From positions 1-64,000 of the forward strand of contig JBFGCM010000007.1 of NCBI GenBank assembly GCA_041581135.1: 64,000 nt of DNA. The letters are read 5' to 3'. Positions 52,371 to 61,349 of this stretch are shown here, piece by piece. The translations under genes were made by a program, and so were the position numbers. Position 1 is the first letter of the stretch; every line of letters begins with the position of its first letter. Source of the stretch: JBFGCM01 sp041581135 (GTDB lineage Bacteria; Actinomycetota; Acidimicrobiia; Spongiisociales; UBA5794). The notes under the pieces were generated by a model. That model was not told the DNA's origin and did no database searches. It worked only from the letters and a program-made list of their open reading frames with translations.

Positions 52371-53455
52371 GGCAACAGCCCCCCGCCGAACGTGGTGATG
52401 AAGTCGCCGTAGAACACACCGACACCGAAGGTCACGCAGATGACCGCGATGATCCAGAACCGGATGATGACCGTCGTCTCCGGCCAGCCCTTGAGCTCGA
52501 AATGGTGGTGGAGCGGTGCCATGCGGAAGATCCGCTTTCCGAACATGCGGAAGGACGCCACCTGGAGGATCACCGACATGGTGATCATCACGTACAACCC
52601 ACCGAGGATGATCAACAGCAGATGCGTGTTGGTGAGCAGAGCCAACGCCGCCATGGCGGCACCCAGCGCCTGGGAGCCGACATCACCCATGAAGATCTTC
52701 GCCGGTGCGGCGTTCCACCACAGGAATCCCAGCGTGCTGCCCAACAGGGCGGCGGCGAGCATGCCGAGGTTGAGGGCACCCTCCACGTCGTAGAACATCT
52801 CTCCGGTCTGGGGGTCGAGCAGCTCGAAGTTACGAAAGAGCCAGAAGCACAGGATCACGAAGGCCCCGTACACGAGTGCCGATGACCCGGCGGCGAGGCC
52901 GTCGAGGCCGTCGGACAGGTTCACCGCGTTCGCAGCTGCGGTGAGCATCAGCAGCACCAGCAACGAATACAGCACCGGCCCCAGATCGATGCCCAGGCCA
53001 CGAGTGAACGCCAGCTCGGTGCTCACTCCGGCGGCGATGGCTCCCCATGCGAAGACCCCGGCCACGAGCAGCTGTCCGAGGAACTTCCACCGCTTCGACA
53101 ACCCCTGGTTCTCACGCCGGGCGAACTTGATGTAGTCGTCGAGCAACCCGATGACGCCCATGCCGACGAACGCGAACAGGCCGAGCCACCCTTGGATGGC
53201 AAAGTCACGAAGGCTGAAGTCCACCCCCTCGCCCACCGTCCAGAAGCGGATGTGGGCCATGACGAACCCGATGGAGACGGCGATGAGCATGACCAGACCG
53301 CCCATGGTCGGTGTACCACGTTTGTGGAGGTGACCCTCGACTTCCTCCTGGATGAACTGACCGATCTCACGCCGACGCAATCCACGGATCGCATACGGGG
53401 TCAGGATGATCGTGGCGAGGAACGCAATGGCGCCGGAAGCGAGCAGGGCGATCAT
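52367..53455 (-). CDS. mraY: Phospho-MurNAc-pentapeptide transferase
   Basis: 362 residues. Makes lipid I. Ten helices; conserved Asp motifs in GLLDDYIKF and NAVNLSDGLDGLAAG, with the Mg-binding FMGDVGSQALG and the His motif APLHHHFELKGWPE near the C terminus. Overlaps murF and murD by 4 bases. Confidence 0.98.
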   Translation of the reverse strand: MIALLASGAIAFLATIILTPYAIRGLRRREIGQFIQEEVEGHLHKRGTPTMGGLVMLIAVSIGFVMAHIRFWTVGEGVDFSLRDFAIQGWLGLFAFVGMGVIGLLDDYIKFARRENQGLSKRWKFLGQLLVAGVFAWGAIAAGVSTELAFTRGLGIDLGPVLYSLLVLLMLTAAANAVNLSDGLDGLAAGSSALVYGAFVILCFWLFRNFELLDPQTGEMFYDVEGALNLGMLAAALLGSTLGFLWWNAAPAKIFMGDVGSQALGAAMAALALLTNTHLLLIILGGLYVMITMSVILQVASFRMFGKRIFRMAPLHHHFELKGWPETTVIIRFWIIAVICVTFGVGVFYGDFITTFGGGLLP

Positions 53456-54786
53456 CGTGCCGCCTCTGCGGCGAGTTGCAGCGCCAGTTGTTCCAGACCG
53501 ACCGAACGCGAAGCCTTGACCAGCACCACATCACCCGGTTCGACCAACGCCGCCACCGCGGCGTGGGCATCGGCGCACGTCGCCACGGTTCGTGCGATGT
53601 CGCCGGCGCCTTTGGCGAACCCCGGATCCTCGCCGACCACGATCACGCTGTGGTAGCCCAACTCCCTGGCGAGCGCTCCCATGCGCACGTGTTCGGACTC
53701 TTCCAGGTGACCGAGCTCGGCCATGCGGCCCACCACGGCGACATGCCGGCCGGGCATCGCGGCCACCGTCTGGAGGGCAGACGCCATGGAGTCCGGGTTG
53801 GCGTTGTAGGCGTCATTGACGACGACATAGGTGCCCTCGTGGCGCTCCATCCGCCATGCCGAAGCCGAGGCGACCTCGAGGTTGGCGGCGGCCGAGGCGA
53901 AGTCGACCCCGACGGCAACCGAGGCGGCCACGGCGGCGGCGGCGTTCTCGGCGTGATGCCTCCCGACGAGCGGGAGTCGTACCCGCACCGTGTCGCCGTC
54001 GTAGCTGAGCGTGAACGCCGGCCTCCCGGCGTCATCGACTTCCACGTCACCGATGGCGACGTCGCCGTTGCGCCCGAAGCTGAGCGTTGCCCCGGAGTGG
54101 GCACGGATGGGAGGCAGCAGGCGGGATTCGTCGGCGGGCACCACTGCGGTACCCCCGCCCTCGAGCAGCTCGACGAGCTCCCACTTCGCAGCGGCGAGTG
54201 CCTCCGGTGTGCCGAACGTCTCCATGTGCACGACACCCAGGTTGGTGATCACTGCGACATCGGGGGCCACGACGGGTGCCAGGTGGGCGATGTGCCCGAC
54301 GCCACGGGAGCCGACCTCGAGCACGAGGTACCGGGCATCGTCGGGCGTCGCCAGCACCGTCAGCGGCACGCCCACCTCGTTGTTGAACGACTTCGGCGAC
54401 ACCCAGGAACCCTCCAGACAGGCGGCGAGCAGGTCCTTGGTGGACGTCTTTCCAGTGCTCCCCGTGATGGCGACGACGGGGATCGTGAGCTCACTGCGCC
54501 TCCTGGCGGCGAGGGCCCGCAATGCCTCGAGCGTATCTGCAACCTCGATCCGCGGCTCCACCTCGAGGCCGGGGCGGACGATGACTGCGCCGGCGCCGGT
54601 CTCCCGCGCCGCCGCGGCGTAGTCGTGACCATCGAAGCGCTGACCGACGATGGCGACGAACAGCGCCCCGGGCGTGAGGTGCCGGGTGTCGGTCTCGATC
54701 CGGTCCACGACCATCCCGGCGGCTCCCCCGATCGAGGTGCCGGCGACCGTGGCGGTCACGCTCTCCAAGGTCCAGCCGAGCTTCAT
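53452..54786 (-). CDS. murF: UDP-MurNAc-tripeptide D-alanyl-D-alanine ligase
   Basis: 444 residues, ATG start. P-loop VAITGSTGKTSTKDLLAA, NNEVGVPLTVL, ITNLGVVHMETFGT and NDAYNANPDSMASAL are diagnostic of MurF, which completes the pentapeptide. Overlaps murE. Confidence 0.97.
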   Translation of the reverse strand: MKLGWTLESVTATVAGTSIGGAAGMVVDRIETDTRHLTPGALFVAIVGQRFDGHDYAAAARETGAGAVIVRPGLEVEPRIEVADTLEALRALAARRRSELTIPVVAITGSTGKTSTKDLLAACLEGSWVSPKSFNNEVGVPLTVLATPDDARYLVLEVGSRGVGHIAHLAPVVAPDVAVITNLGVVHMETFGTPEALAAAKWELVELLEGGGTAVVPADESRLLPPIRAHSGATLSFGRNGDVAIGDVEVDDAGRPAFTLSYDGDTVRVRLPLVGRHHAENAAAAVAASVAVGVDFASAAANLEVASASAWRMERHEGTYVVVNDAYNANPDSMASALQTVAAMPGRHVAVVGRMAELGHLEESEHVRMGALARELGYHSVIVVGEDPGFAKGAGDIARTVATCADAHAAVAALVEPGDVVLVKASRSVGLEQLALQLAAEAAR

Positions 54787-56258
54787 GACGCCGCTCCGGC
54801 CATCAACTCTTCCATCGCCACGGTCCGATCGTCGAACGGCACCACGATGCCGTCTGCAAGCTCTTGGCTCGTCTCGTGACCCTTGCCCAGGATGAGTACG
54901 ACGTCGCCCGCGGCGGCGGCGTCGATCGCCATCCGAATCGCACGTCGGCGATCAGGCTCCTCAACGAGATCGGTGGCCCCGGCGTCGCGGGCGCCCGTCA
55001 CCACGGCGGCGGCGATGGCTATCGGGTCCTCCGAGCGCGGGTTGTCCGACGTGACGATCACCCGATCCGCACTGGCGGCGGCCGCGCCCATGAGCGGACG
55101 CTTGGCTTGGTCGCGGTCCCCCCCGGCGCCGACGACCACGGTGATACGGCCACTGGTGAGGGGCCGCACCTGTGCCACCATGGCGCTGATGGCCTCGGGC
55201 GAGTGGGCGTAGTCGACGATGACCGCAAACGGCTGACCGGCATCCACGCTCTCGAAGCGTCCTGGGATGCGGTCCACGGCCGACAGACCGGCGGCCACCA
55301 GCGCCGGCCTCACTCCCAGCTCCACTGCGCACGCAGCCGCCACCAGTGCGTTGGCGACGTTGAAGTCACCAGCCAACCGCAGTTCGACCGGGAATCGCTC
55401 GTCGTCGATGACGAGGGTGAATCGCGTGCCGCTCAGGGAGGCTTCCGGTCGCTCGGCGCGAATGGACTGCCCGGTCCCGACGCGCCGCACCGGCACGACC
55501 CCGTCGAGCCCTGCGGCGAGCTCGTCGCCTCGGGGGTCGTCGACCCAGACGACGGCGCGCTTGGCGCGGGCCGGCTCGAAGAGGGACCGCTTGGCGGCGA
55601 AATAGTCGTTCATCGTCGGGTGGAAATCGAGGTGATCCTGGGAGAGATTCGTGAACGCCGCCACCTCGAAGACAGTGCCATCGACCCGGCCGAGCGCCAG
55701 CGCGTGGGACGATACCTCCAACACTCCCACTTCGGTGCCCTCGTCCAGCATGCGCCGGAACAACCGCTGCAGATCGCTGGACTCCGGCGTGGTTCGAGCC
55801 TGAGGGATGTCCACCCCGCCGATTCGGGCCCCGACCGTGCCCACCACACCTGCGGCGACACCGGCAGTGCCGAGGATCGACTCGATGAGGTACGTGACGG
55901 TGGTCTTGCCATTGGTGCCGGTGACCCCGACCACCTTCAGTCGAGTCGACGGATCACGATGCACGGCGGCCGCGAGCTGCGGCAACGCCCGGCGGCAGTC
56001 TGCTACTCGCAGCCGGGGTACTCCCCCGTCGGGGACCTCGGTATCGACGCACACGGCCACGGCTCCCCGCTGCTCGGCGTCGCCGATGAACATGCGGCCG
56101 TCCCGAGAGGAGCCGCGAATGGCGACGAAGAGCCAGCCGGGCTGGATGTCACGAGAGTTGTGGGTCACGTCGACGACCTCGGCGTCGACCCCGGAGGGAG
56201 TCAGCTCACCGTCGACGGCTGTGGCCAGTGCGCTGAGCCTGACCGGCTCACGGCGCAT
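54783..56258 (-). CDS. murE: UDP-MurNAc-tripeptide synthetase, meso-DAP type
   Basis: 491 residues from the ATG at 56258, 11 bases inside ftsI; the longer frame is a shadow. P-loop GVTGTNGKTT (111-120), SQDHLDFHPTMNDYF and DYAHSPEAIS. The motif DNPRSEDP is the meso-diaminopimelate version, so the peptidoglycan is predicted to contain meso-DAP. LGKGHETSQ ends the ligase fold. Confidence 0.97.
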   Translation of the reverse strand: MRREPVRLSALATAVDGELTPSGVDAEVVDVTHNSRDIQPGWLFVAIRGSSRDGRMFIGDAEQRGAVAVCVDTEVPDGGVPRLRVADCRRALPQLAAAVHRDPSTRLKVVGVTGTNGKTTVTYLIESILGTAGVAAGVVGTVGARIGGVDIPQARTTPESSDLQRLFRRMLDEGTEVGVLEVSSHALALGRVDGTVFEVAAFTNLSQDHLDFHPTMNDYFAAKRSLFEPARAKRAVVWVDDPRGDELAAGLDGVVPVRRVGTGQSIRAERPEASLSGTRFTLVIDDERFPVELRLAGDFNVANALVAAACAVELGVRPALVAAGLSAVDRIPGRFESVDAGQPFAVIVDYAHSPEAISAMVAQVRPLTSGRITVVVGAGGDRDQAKRPLMGAAAASADRVIVTSDNPRSEDPIAIAAAVVTGARDAGATDLVEEPDRRRAIRMAIDAAAAGDVVLILGKGHETSQELADGIVVPFDDRTVAMEELMAGAAS

Positions 56259-57969
56259 CGGGCGGCACTCCCAACTGATGGAGGGCGGCGGTGGCGATCT
56301 CGGCGAACAGCGGAGCGGCGGAGACACCGCCGAACCGGAGATCGTCTTCACCCGCCGGCGGTGGACCTTGCGGCGAATCGAGTACCACGGCCACCACCAC
56401 CTGCGGATCGGCCAGCGGAGCCATACCGATGAAGCTGGAGATCCGCGCCGTCTCCGAGTAGACCAACGCTTCGGGATCCCACTTCTCGGTGGTCCCGGTC
56501 TTGCCGCCCACCGTGTACCCGTCGACGGCGGCCCGGTGACCCGTCCCACGGTTCACCACGCCCCCCAGGAAGATGCGCATGATCTCGGCGGTCTCCTGTG
56601 AGACGACGGGACGCTCGGCCGCTTCGTACGGCTCGCGAACGCCCTCGCCGTCCACCACTTCCTTGACGATGTGCGGCTGTATCCACACGCCGTCATTGGC
56701 GATGGTGCCATACACCGCGGCCATCTGCAGGGCCGTCACGTCGACCCGATACCCGATGGCGGTGGAGGGTCCGCACACGAACTCACACCACTCCTCGGCA
56801 GGGCGGAGCAGGCCGGGGTTCTCGCCGCCGAAGTCGGAACCGGCGGTCTGTCCCAATCCGAACGCCTGGAGGTATCGGTGGTGCAGGTCGTTGCCCAGCT
56901 CGGCTTGTATGAGGATCGTGCCGACGTTCGATGAGTAGGCCACGATGTCGGCAACGCTCAGCTGCTCGGGATGGGTTCCCACGTCGGTATACACCTTGTC
57001 GGGGAACTCGATCTCCTCGGGCACCCAGAAGTACTGATTGGGGGCGATCACGCCCTCGTCGAGGGCGGCGGCGACGGTGATCAGCTTGAGTGTCGAGCCG
57101 GGTTCGAACTTGTCCGTCACGGCCCGGTTGCGGAATGCCACCGGGTCGGCGTTCGCCACATCGTTGGGATCGAACGTCGGGTAGTTCGCCATCGCCAGGA
57201 TCTCTCCCGTCTCCGGATCCAACACGATCACCGAACCCGCCGCAGCACCGACGTCTTCCACCGTTCGGCCCAGGGCCTCCTCGGCGGCGAACTGGATGCC
57301 ACGATCGATCGTCAGCACCAGATCTCCCCCGGGCTGGGCCGGCGTGATGACGAGCTCGGCCTGCGGGATGGCAGCCCCGGACGGGTCACGTTCGACGATC
57401 TGCTCGCCGGGAATGCCGGCCAAGATCTCGTCGTAGCGGAGCTCGAGACCTTCGAGCGGCTCGTTGTCGCTCACCCGAACGAAGCCGAGCACCTGGGCCG
57501 CCAACGACCCGGCCGGGTAGACCCGCTTCGGCTCCTTCATGGTGAAGATCCCGGGGATGTCGGCCGCAACGATCTGGGCGGCGTCGCCCGGGTCCATCTT
57601 GCGTGCGACGAACACCATCTCTTTGTCGCGGGCGAAGCGCTCGGCGAGGAGGGCAGAGTCGACGCCGACGAGTGGCGACACGAAGCGAGCGGTCGTGAGC
57701 GGATCGTCGATGTACTGGGGGTTGGCGTAGACCGTGGTGGCGTCGATGGTCACCGCGAGCTCCACTCCGTCCCGGTCGAAGATGCGACCCCGCGGCGGGT
57801 CCAACGGCTCATTGCGAAGCCGCTGCGCCAGACCGCGCTCCACATACTCGGCTGCTTCCGCGTTGTGAAAGCTGAACAGACGGAAGCCGATGTAGCCCCA
57901 CGCCATGATCACCGACAAACCGATGGCGATGACCCGGCGATCGAGGCCGCGGCCAGCCCGCCGGCCCAC
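56248..57969 (-). CDS. ftsI: Septal transpeptidase FtsI (class B penicillin-binding protein)
   Basis: 573 residues, GTG start with AAGGGA five bases upstream. One N-terminal helix (about 13-33), PBP dimerisation domain (RGRIFDRDG onward) and transpeptidase domain with SxxK S292TLK, SSN at 346-348 and KTGT at 490-493. No PASTA domain. Crosslinks septal peptidoglycan with FtsW. Confidence 0.96.
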   Translation of the reverse strand: MGRRAGRGLDRRVIAIGLSVIMAWGYIGFRLFSFHNAEAAEYVERGLAQRLRNEPLDPPRGRIFDRDGVELAVTIDATTVYANPQYIDDPLTTARFVSPLVGVDSALLAERFARDKEMVFVARKMDPGDAAQIVAADIPGIFTMKEPKRVYPAGSLAAQVLGFVRVSDNEPLEGLELRYDEILAGIPGEQIVERDPSGAAIPQAELVITPAQPGGDLVLTIDRGIQFAAEEALGRTVEDVGAAAGSVIVLDPETGEILAMANYPTFDPNDVANADPVAFRNRAVTDKFEPGSTLKLITVAAALDEGVIAPNQYFWVPEEIEFPDKVYTDVGTHPEQLSVADIVAYSSNVGTILIQAELGNDLHHRYLQAFGLGQTAGSDFGGENPGLLRPAEEWCEFVCGPSTAIGYRVDVTALQMAAVYGTIANDGVWIQPHIVKEVVDGEGVREPYEAAERPVVSQETAEIMRIFLGGVVNRGTGHRAAVDGYTVGGKTGTTEKWDPEALVYSETARISSFIGMAPLADPQVVVAVVLDSPQGPPPAGEDDLRFGGVSAAPLFAEIATAALHQLGVPPDAP

Positions 57970-58069
57970 GTTATTCCCTTTGGCGGTCAGAGCAGCGGAA
58001 AGCCGCCCTCAGGCCGCCAGCGCGGGGCCCGGTCGCGGCGCATGCCTGCGCCGGAGCGGAGGATGCGTG

Positions 58070-58100
58070 CGGTGCGTCATGGCACGGTGCGCTCATGGCT
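58070..58100. repeat. Short tandem repeat at the ftsL stop
   Basis: CGGTGCGTCATGGC and CGGTGCGCTCATGGC (period 15) each include an in-frame TGA on the minus strand at 58078-58080 and 58093-58095, so the ftsL stop is duplicated. The rest of the ftsL-ftsI gap shows nothing clear. Confidence 0.6.
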
Positions 58101-58491
58101 GCGCACTCAAGACCGACTTCAACGTGGCCCACTGCTCCTCCGGATCTGGCCGGTCCGGGCTCCCCAGGCCCGGCACAGTAAGCGGATGCGGCCCGGCTTC
58201 CGGGTAAATCATCCCCAGATCGGTGGCCGCTTTGCGGATCCGATCGGGTGATTGGAGCTGGGCGAGCTCGCGCCGCAGGTCCCAGTACCGGGATTCCTCG
58301 ATCTCGATCCGGCCCTCGAGCTCCTGCACCACGAACGCGCTGTCGTCCAGGGTGGTCCGGGAGAAGATGAGGGCGTAGAAGGCCAAGATCACGAACCCGG
58401 TGAACACGACCCAGTGCCGCACCCGCGGCCGGGGGCGCACTCGGTCCGGAACCGAGATGGCTCCCGGGATGCGGGCAACACCGGTGGTCAT
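58093..58491 (-). CDS. ftsL: FtsL-like division protein
   Basis: 132 residues. A basic N terminus, one helix (about 27-47: WVVFTGFVILAFYALIFS), then a coiled coil (QELEGRIEIEESRYWDLRRE) and a Pro-rich tail with RIRKAATDLGMIYP, the FtsL/DivIC C-terminal pattern. Assigned by structure and position between rsmH and ftsI. It would bridge FtsQ, FtsI and FtsW. Confidence 0.85.
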   Translation of the reverse strand: MTTGVARIPGAISVPDRVRPRPRVRHWVVFTGFVILAFYALIFSRTTLDDSAFVVQELEGRIEIEESRYWDLRRELAQLQSPDRIRKAATDLGMIYPEAGPHPLTVPGLGSPDRPDPEEQWATLKSVLSAQP

Positions 58492-59435
58492 GGCGCAGTC
58501 CTCTCTACGGCGCGGAGCTTGGCGCTGCGCGAACGCGGATTGGCCTGGACCTCCTCAGCGCTCGGCACGATCGGCCGGCGGGTGACCAGCCGGTACCCGG
58601 CCGTGCGTCCACACATGCATTCGGGCAGCTCGGGCGGGCACACGCAGCCGGTCGACGCAATGCGGAATCGCTGTTTGACGATGCGGTCCTCGAGCGAGTG
58701 ATAGGCGATCACGACGACTCGACCTCCGAAAGCGACCAGATCGAGCGCGGCGTCCAACCCGGACTCGAGGGCCGCCAGCTCACCGTTGACCGCGATTCGG
58801 ATCGCCTGGAAGGTGCGCCGTGCCGGGTGGCGGCGCCGCCGGGCGGGGGCAGGAACCGCGGAGGCGACGACCGCCGCCAACTCCGTCGTGCGCTCCAGCG
58901 GGCGAGCTGCAACGATCGCCTCGGCGATACGGCGGGCGAATCGCTCTTCGCCGTAACGGCGAATCGTCGATGTGAGCTCGTCGACGCTCCACCCATTGAC
59001 GACGTCGCCGGCCGTGAGCGGAGCATCCGGCCCCATGCGCATATCGAGCGGACCGTCCTCGTGATAGGAGAAGCCGCGCTGGGACGCATCGAGCTGATGC
59101 GAGGAGACGCCCAAGTCAAACAGGACGCCAGCAGGATGTTCCAGGGCGGCATCATCTGACGACGCCCGGTGAAGGAGCGTTGCCAGGTCGGCGAAGTTCC
59201 CGGCGACGAAACGGAGCCCGGGGTCCTCCTTCACCTGGTCCGCCGCGTCCGGGTCCCGGTCGATCGCCAGGACTCGGAATCCGGCGGTGCGGAGGGCACG
59301 GCTGTGCCCCCCGCCGCCGAACGTCGCATCGACTATCCATGGCGCGGGCCCGCTGTCGTCCGGGAACTCCGGAGAGGTGAAGACGTCTACGACCTCTGCG
59401 ACCATCACGGGCGCGTGGTAGCCGGGCTGACCCAT
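58488..59435 (-). CDS. rsmH: 16S rRNA m4C1402 methyltransferase
   Basis: 315 residues, ATG at 59435. WIVDATFGGGGHSRAL is motif I; FDLGVSSHQLD, GDVVNGWSVDEL, RRTFQAIRIAVNGEL and VIAYHSLEDRIVKQRF are diagnostic. It methylates N4 of C1402 in the ribosomal P site. The ATG sits in the loop of a 9-bp palindrome and the likely binding site GGGGGG lies in its arm, so start accessibility may be controlled. ATGA overlap with ftsL. Confidence 0.96.
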   Translation of the reverse strand: MGQPGYHAPVMVAEVVDVFTSPEFPDDSGPAPWIVDATFGGGGHSRALRTAGFRVLAIDRDPDAADQVKEDPGLRFVAGNFADLATLLHRASSDDAALEHPAGVLFDLGVSSHQLDASQRGFSYHEDGPLDMRMGPDAPLTAGDVVNGWSVDELTSTIRRYGEERFARRIAEAIVAARPLERTTELAAVVASAVPAPARRRRHPARRTFQAIRIAVNGELAALESGLDAALDLVAFGGRVVVIAYHSLEDRIVKQRFRIASTGCVCPPELPECMCGRTAGYRLVTRRPIVPSAEEVQANPRSRSAKLRAVERTAP

Positions 59436-59515
59436 GGTCAGCCCCCCGGAGCGCTGGCGCCAAAAGGGAAGCGGGCGGAGTAAGGGGCCTTCCTAATGGC
59501 ATCCGGAGGGCTGAC
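59424..59515 (-). promoter_or_regulatory. Inverted repeats around the rsmH start
   Basis: On the plus strand GGGCTGACC (59424-59432) and GGTCAGCCC (59436-59444) are perfect inverted arms with the rsmH start (cat) as loop. GTCAGCCCCCCGGA (59437-59450) also matches TCCGGAGGGCTGAC (59502-59515) as a 14-bp inverted repeat with one mismatch. The middle arm, with the ribosome binding site, can pair with either outer copy. Confidence 0.55.
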
Positions 59516-59591
59516 GATGGGCCAGCCTGGGCTGACCGCGTGCCGACGGTGGTATCTCGGTTGGTGTGGTGTCGTAGACATGTCGCGTGCA

Positions 59592-60017
59592 TCAGATTCC
59601 GTACTCGCTGAACTCGGTGTCGGCGTAGGCGACGTCGGCCTCGGAGACGATCTCCTCCCAACGCGGTGTCGACCAGATCTCGATCCGATCGGCCACCCCG
59701 ACGACGGTGACGTCCTTGTCGAGCCCGGCGAACTCGCGGAGCACCGGTGGGACCTGGATCCGGCCCTGCTTGTCGAGCTGCACGTCGGCAGCGCCGGCGA
59801 AGAAGGACCGGGAAAAACTGCGGGCGCGGCGGTCGCTGCGGGGAAGCCGCTTCATCTTCTCGAGCTCCTCGTCCCAACGTTCCATCGCGAACACGTAGAG
59901 ACAGCGGTCCTGGCCTTTGGTGATGACGCAGCCGTCGGAGAGGGCATCACGGAACTTCCGAGGGAGGACCACACGGCCCTTCTCGTCGGCTGAGTGCTGG
60001 TACTCACCGAGAAACAC
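59592..60017 (-). CDS. mraZ: Transcriptional regulator MraZ
   Basis: 141 residues from a GTG at 60017 with GGGAG 4 bases upstream. The two SpoVT/AbrB-like halves are clear: GEYQHSADEKGRVVLPRKFR and DVQLDKQGRIQVPPVLREF, each with the DxKGRxxxP pattern. MraZ represses the cluster and itself in E. coli, and its boxes are present upstream. A 156-base gap, unusual for this cluster, precedes rsmH. Confidence 0.96.
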   Translation of the reverse strand: MFLGEYQHSADEKGRVVLPRKFRDALSDGCVITKGQDRCLYVFAMERWDEELEKMKRLPRSDRRARSFSRSFFAGAADVQLDKQGRIQVPPVLREFAGLDKDVTVVGVADRIEIWSTPRWEEIVSEADVAYADTEFSEYGI

Positions 60018-60043
60018 GCCACTCCCGTCAGTCGAGCGCTGTC

Positions 60044-60078
60044 TTCCACGAAGCCCCACTCTGCCCCACTTCCCCCCA
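60044..60078 (-). promoter_or_regulatory. MraZ operator boxes
   Basis: Reading the minus strand, three TGGGG boxes (60074-60078, 60064-60068, 60054-60058) recur at exactly 10 bp, with a degenerate fourth TGGAA at 60044-60048. This matches the known TGGGN-N5 spacing for MraZ. Confidence 0.88.
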
Positions 60079-60080
60079 TT

Positions 60081-60086
60081 TGTCAA
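60081..60086 (-). promoter_or_regulatory. -35 element of the dcw promoter
   Basis: A perfect TTGACA lies 3 bases upstream of the first MraZ box. The expected -10 position (about 60058-60063) reads CAGAGT, a weak match, and falls inside the boxes, so MraZ binding would block polymerase. Confidence 0.7.
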
Positions 60087-60306
60087 CCATGTGCTCCACC
60101 TCCCCCCAGTCCGGCCAGGGGGCTGCGATTCGGTCGCACCACTCGCTGCGGTGAGCGTCAGGAAGTCACTGGTGTGATGGAGATGACGCGCGCGCCACTC
60201 GGTGCCGCCCAATGGCTGCCCCGCGCACGATGGCGGCGTCCCTACCCCTGCGCCGCTGCGGACGTATGATGGCCGACTCCTGCGACGCGTCCGCGAGGAA
60301 CCTCAC

Positions 60307-60735
60307 ATGGAACTGATCCGCCACGTCGTCGTCCTCGACGCCTCGGACATCGGAGCCGAGAGCGAGTTCTGGGCAGCCATGCTCGACGGGCAGGTCGTTG
60401 CCGACGACTCCTTCCACTGCGTCATCGACAGCGACGGGAACTGGCTGCTCGGTGTGCAGCACGCCCCGGACCACCAACCCCCCGAGTGGCCCCACGGCCG
60501 CGCCCAGCAGGCACACCTCGATCTGCACGTGATCGATGCCGCCGCCAGTACTGCACGAGCCATCGAACTCGGTGCCACACCGCTACGAACGGACGATGAC
60601 CTCGAGGGACGGGAGGGCTTCCACGTGTTCGCCGATCCCGCCGGCCATCCGTTCTGCATCGGTTGGGGCCATCCAGACCACGACGACCTCCGCCGCTTCC
60701 TCGCCACACGCGGCACGACGAGCGACGTCGAGTGA
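60307..60735 (+). CDS. Glyoxalase/VOC superfamily protein
   Basis: 142 residues from the ATG at 60307 with GAGGAA six bases upstream. Two beta-alpha-beta-beta-beta modules: IRHVVVLDASDIGAESEFWAA and HLDLHVIDAAASTARAIELG, then FHVFADPAGHPFCIGWG. Possible metal ligands His and Glu are visible, but the substrate is unknown. Confidence 0.88.
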   Translation: MELIRHVVVLDASDIGAESEFWAAMLDGQVVADDSFHCVIDSDGNWLLGVQHAPDHQPPEWPHGRAQQAHLDLHVIDAAASTARAIELGATPLRTDDDLEGREGFHVFADPAGHPFCIGWGHPDHDDLRRFLATRGTTSDVE

Positions 60736-60818
60736 CCACCAGCGACCACGGAGCCGGCTCTCGCACCCTCGAGCGGCACGCAATGCCGGCGCAACCGACA
60801 CTTCGCTGACGCCGAGCC

Positions 60819-61286
60819 ATGTCCAGATACCGCATCACCGAGGAGGACCCACGAGGAGCCGACGTGGCGGCGCTGCTGGCGACCCATCTGGCCTACGCCA
60901 GAGCCCACACTCCCCCTGGTCATGTGCACGCGCTGGACCTGGACGGCCTGGTCGACCCGTCGGTCACCTTCTTCGCTGTGCGGCGCGCCGGGGAGCTCCT
61001 GGGCGTGGGGGCCCTCCGCGAGCTCGACGCCTCCCATGGTGAGCTGAAGTCCATGCACACCGTGGAAGCGGCGCGGGGCCAGGGTGTCGGGACCGCGCTG
61101 GTGGCACACCTCTTGGAGGTGGCGGCGGCACGCCGCTATGTCCGCGTCAGCCTGGAGACGGGCACCATGGCGGCCTTCGCCTCTGCCCGCTCGCTCTACG
61201 CGAGCTTGGGCTTCACGCCGTGCGAGCCCTTCGGCGACTACACCCGCAATCCCCACAGCGTGTGCATGACCTTGCGGCTGGCATGA
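60819..61286 (+). CDS. GNAT-family N-acetyltransferase
   Basis: 155 residues, ATG at 60819. The acetyl-CoA site is ARGQGVGTALVAHLLEVA (motif A), preceded by ELKSMHTVE and followed by SLETGTMAAFASARSLYASLGF (motif B). It resembles YhbS/RimI-like acetyltransferases; target unknown. Confidence 0.9.
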   Translation: MSRYRITEEDPRGADVAALLATHLAYARAHTPPGHVHALDLDGLVDPSVTFFAVRRAGELLGVGALRELDASHGELKSMHTVEAARGQGVGTALVAHLLEVAAARRYVRVSLETGTMAAFASARSLYASLGFTPCEPFGDYTRNPHSVCMTLRLA

Positions 61287-61349
61287 CCGGCCCGGGGCTA
61301 CATGCGCCGACCGTCGCGAACGAACGATCCGGGCTCGCGCTTCGGGCTC

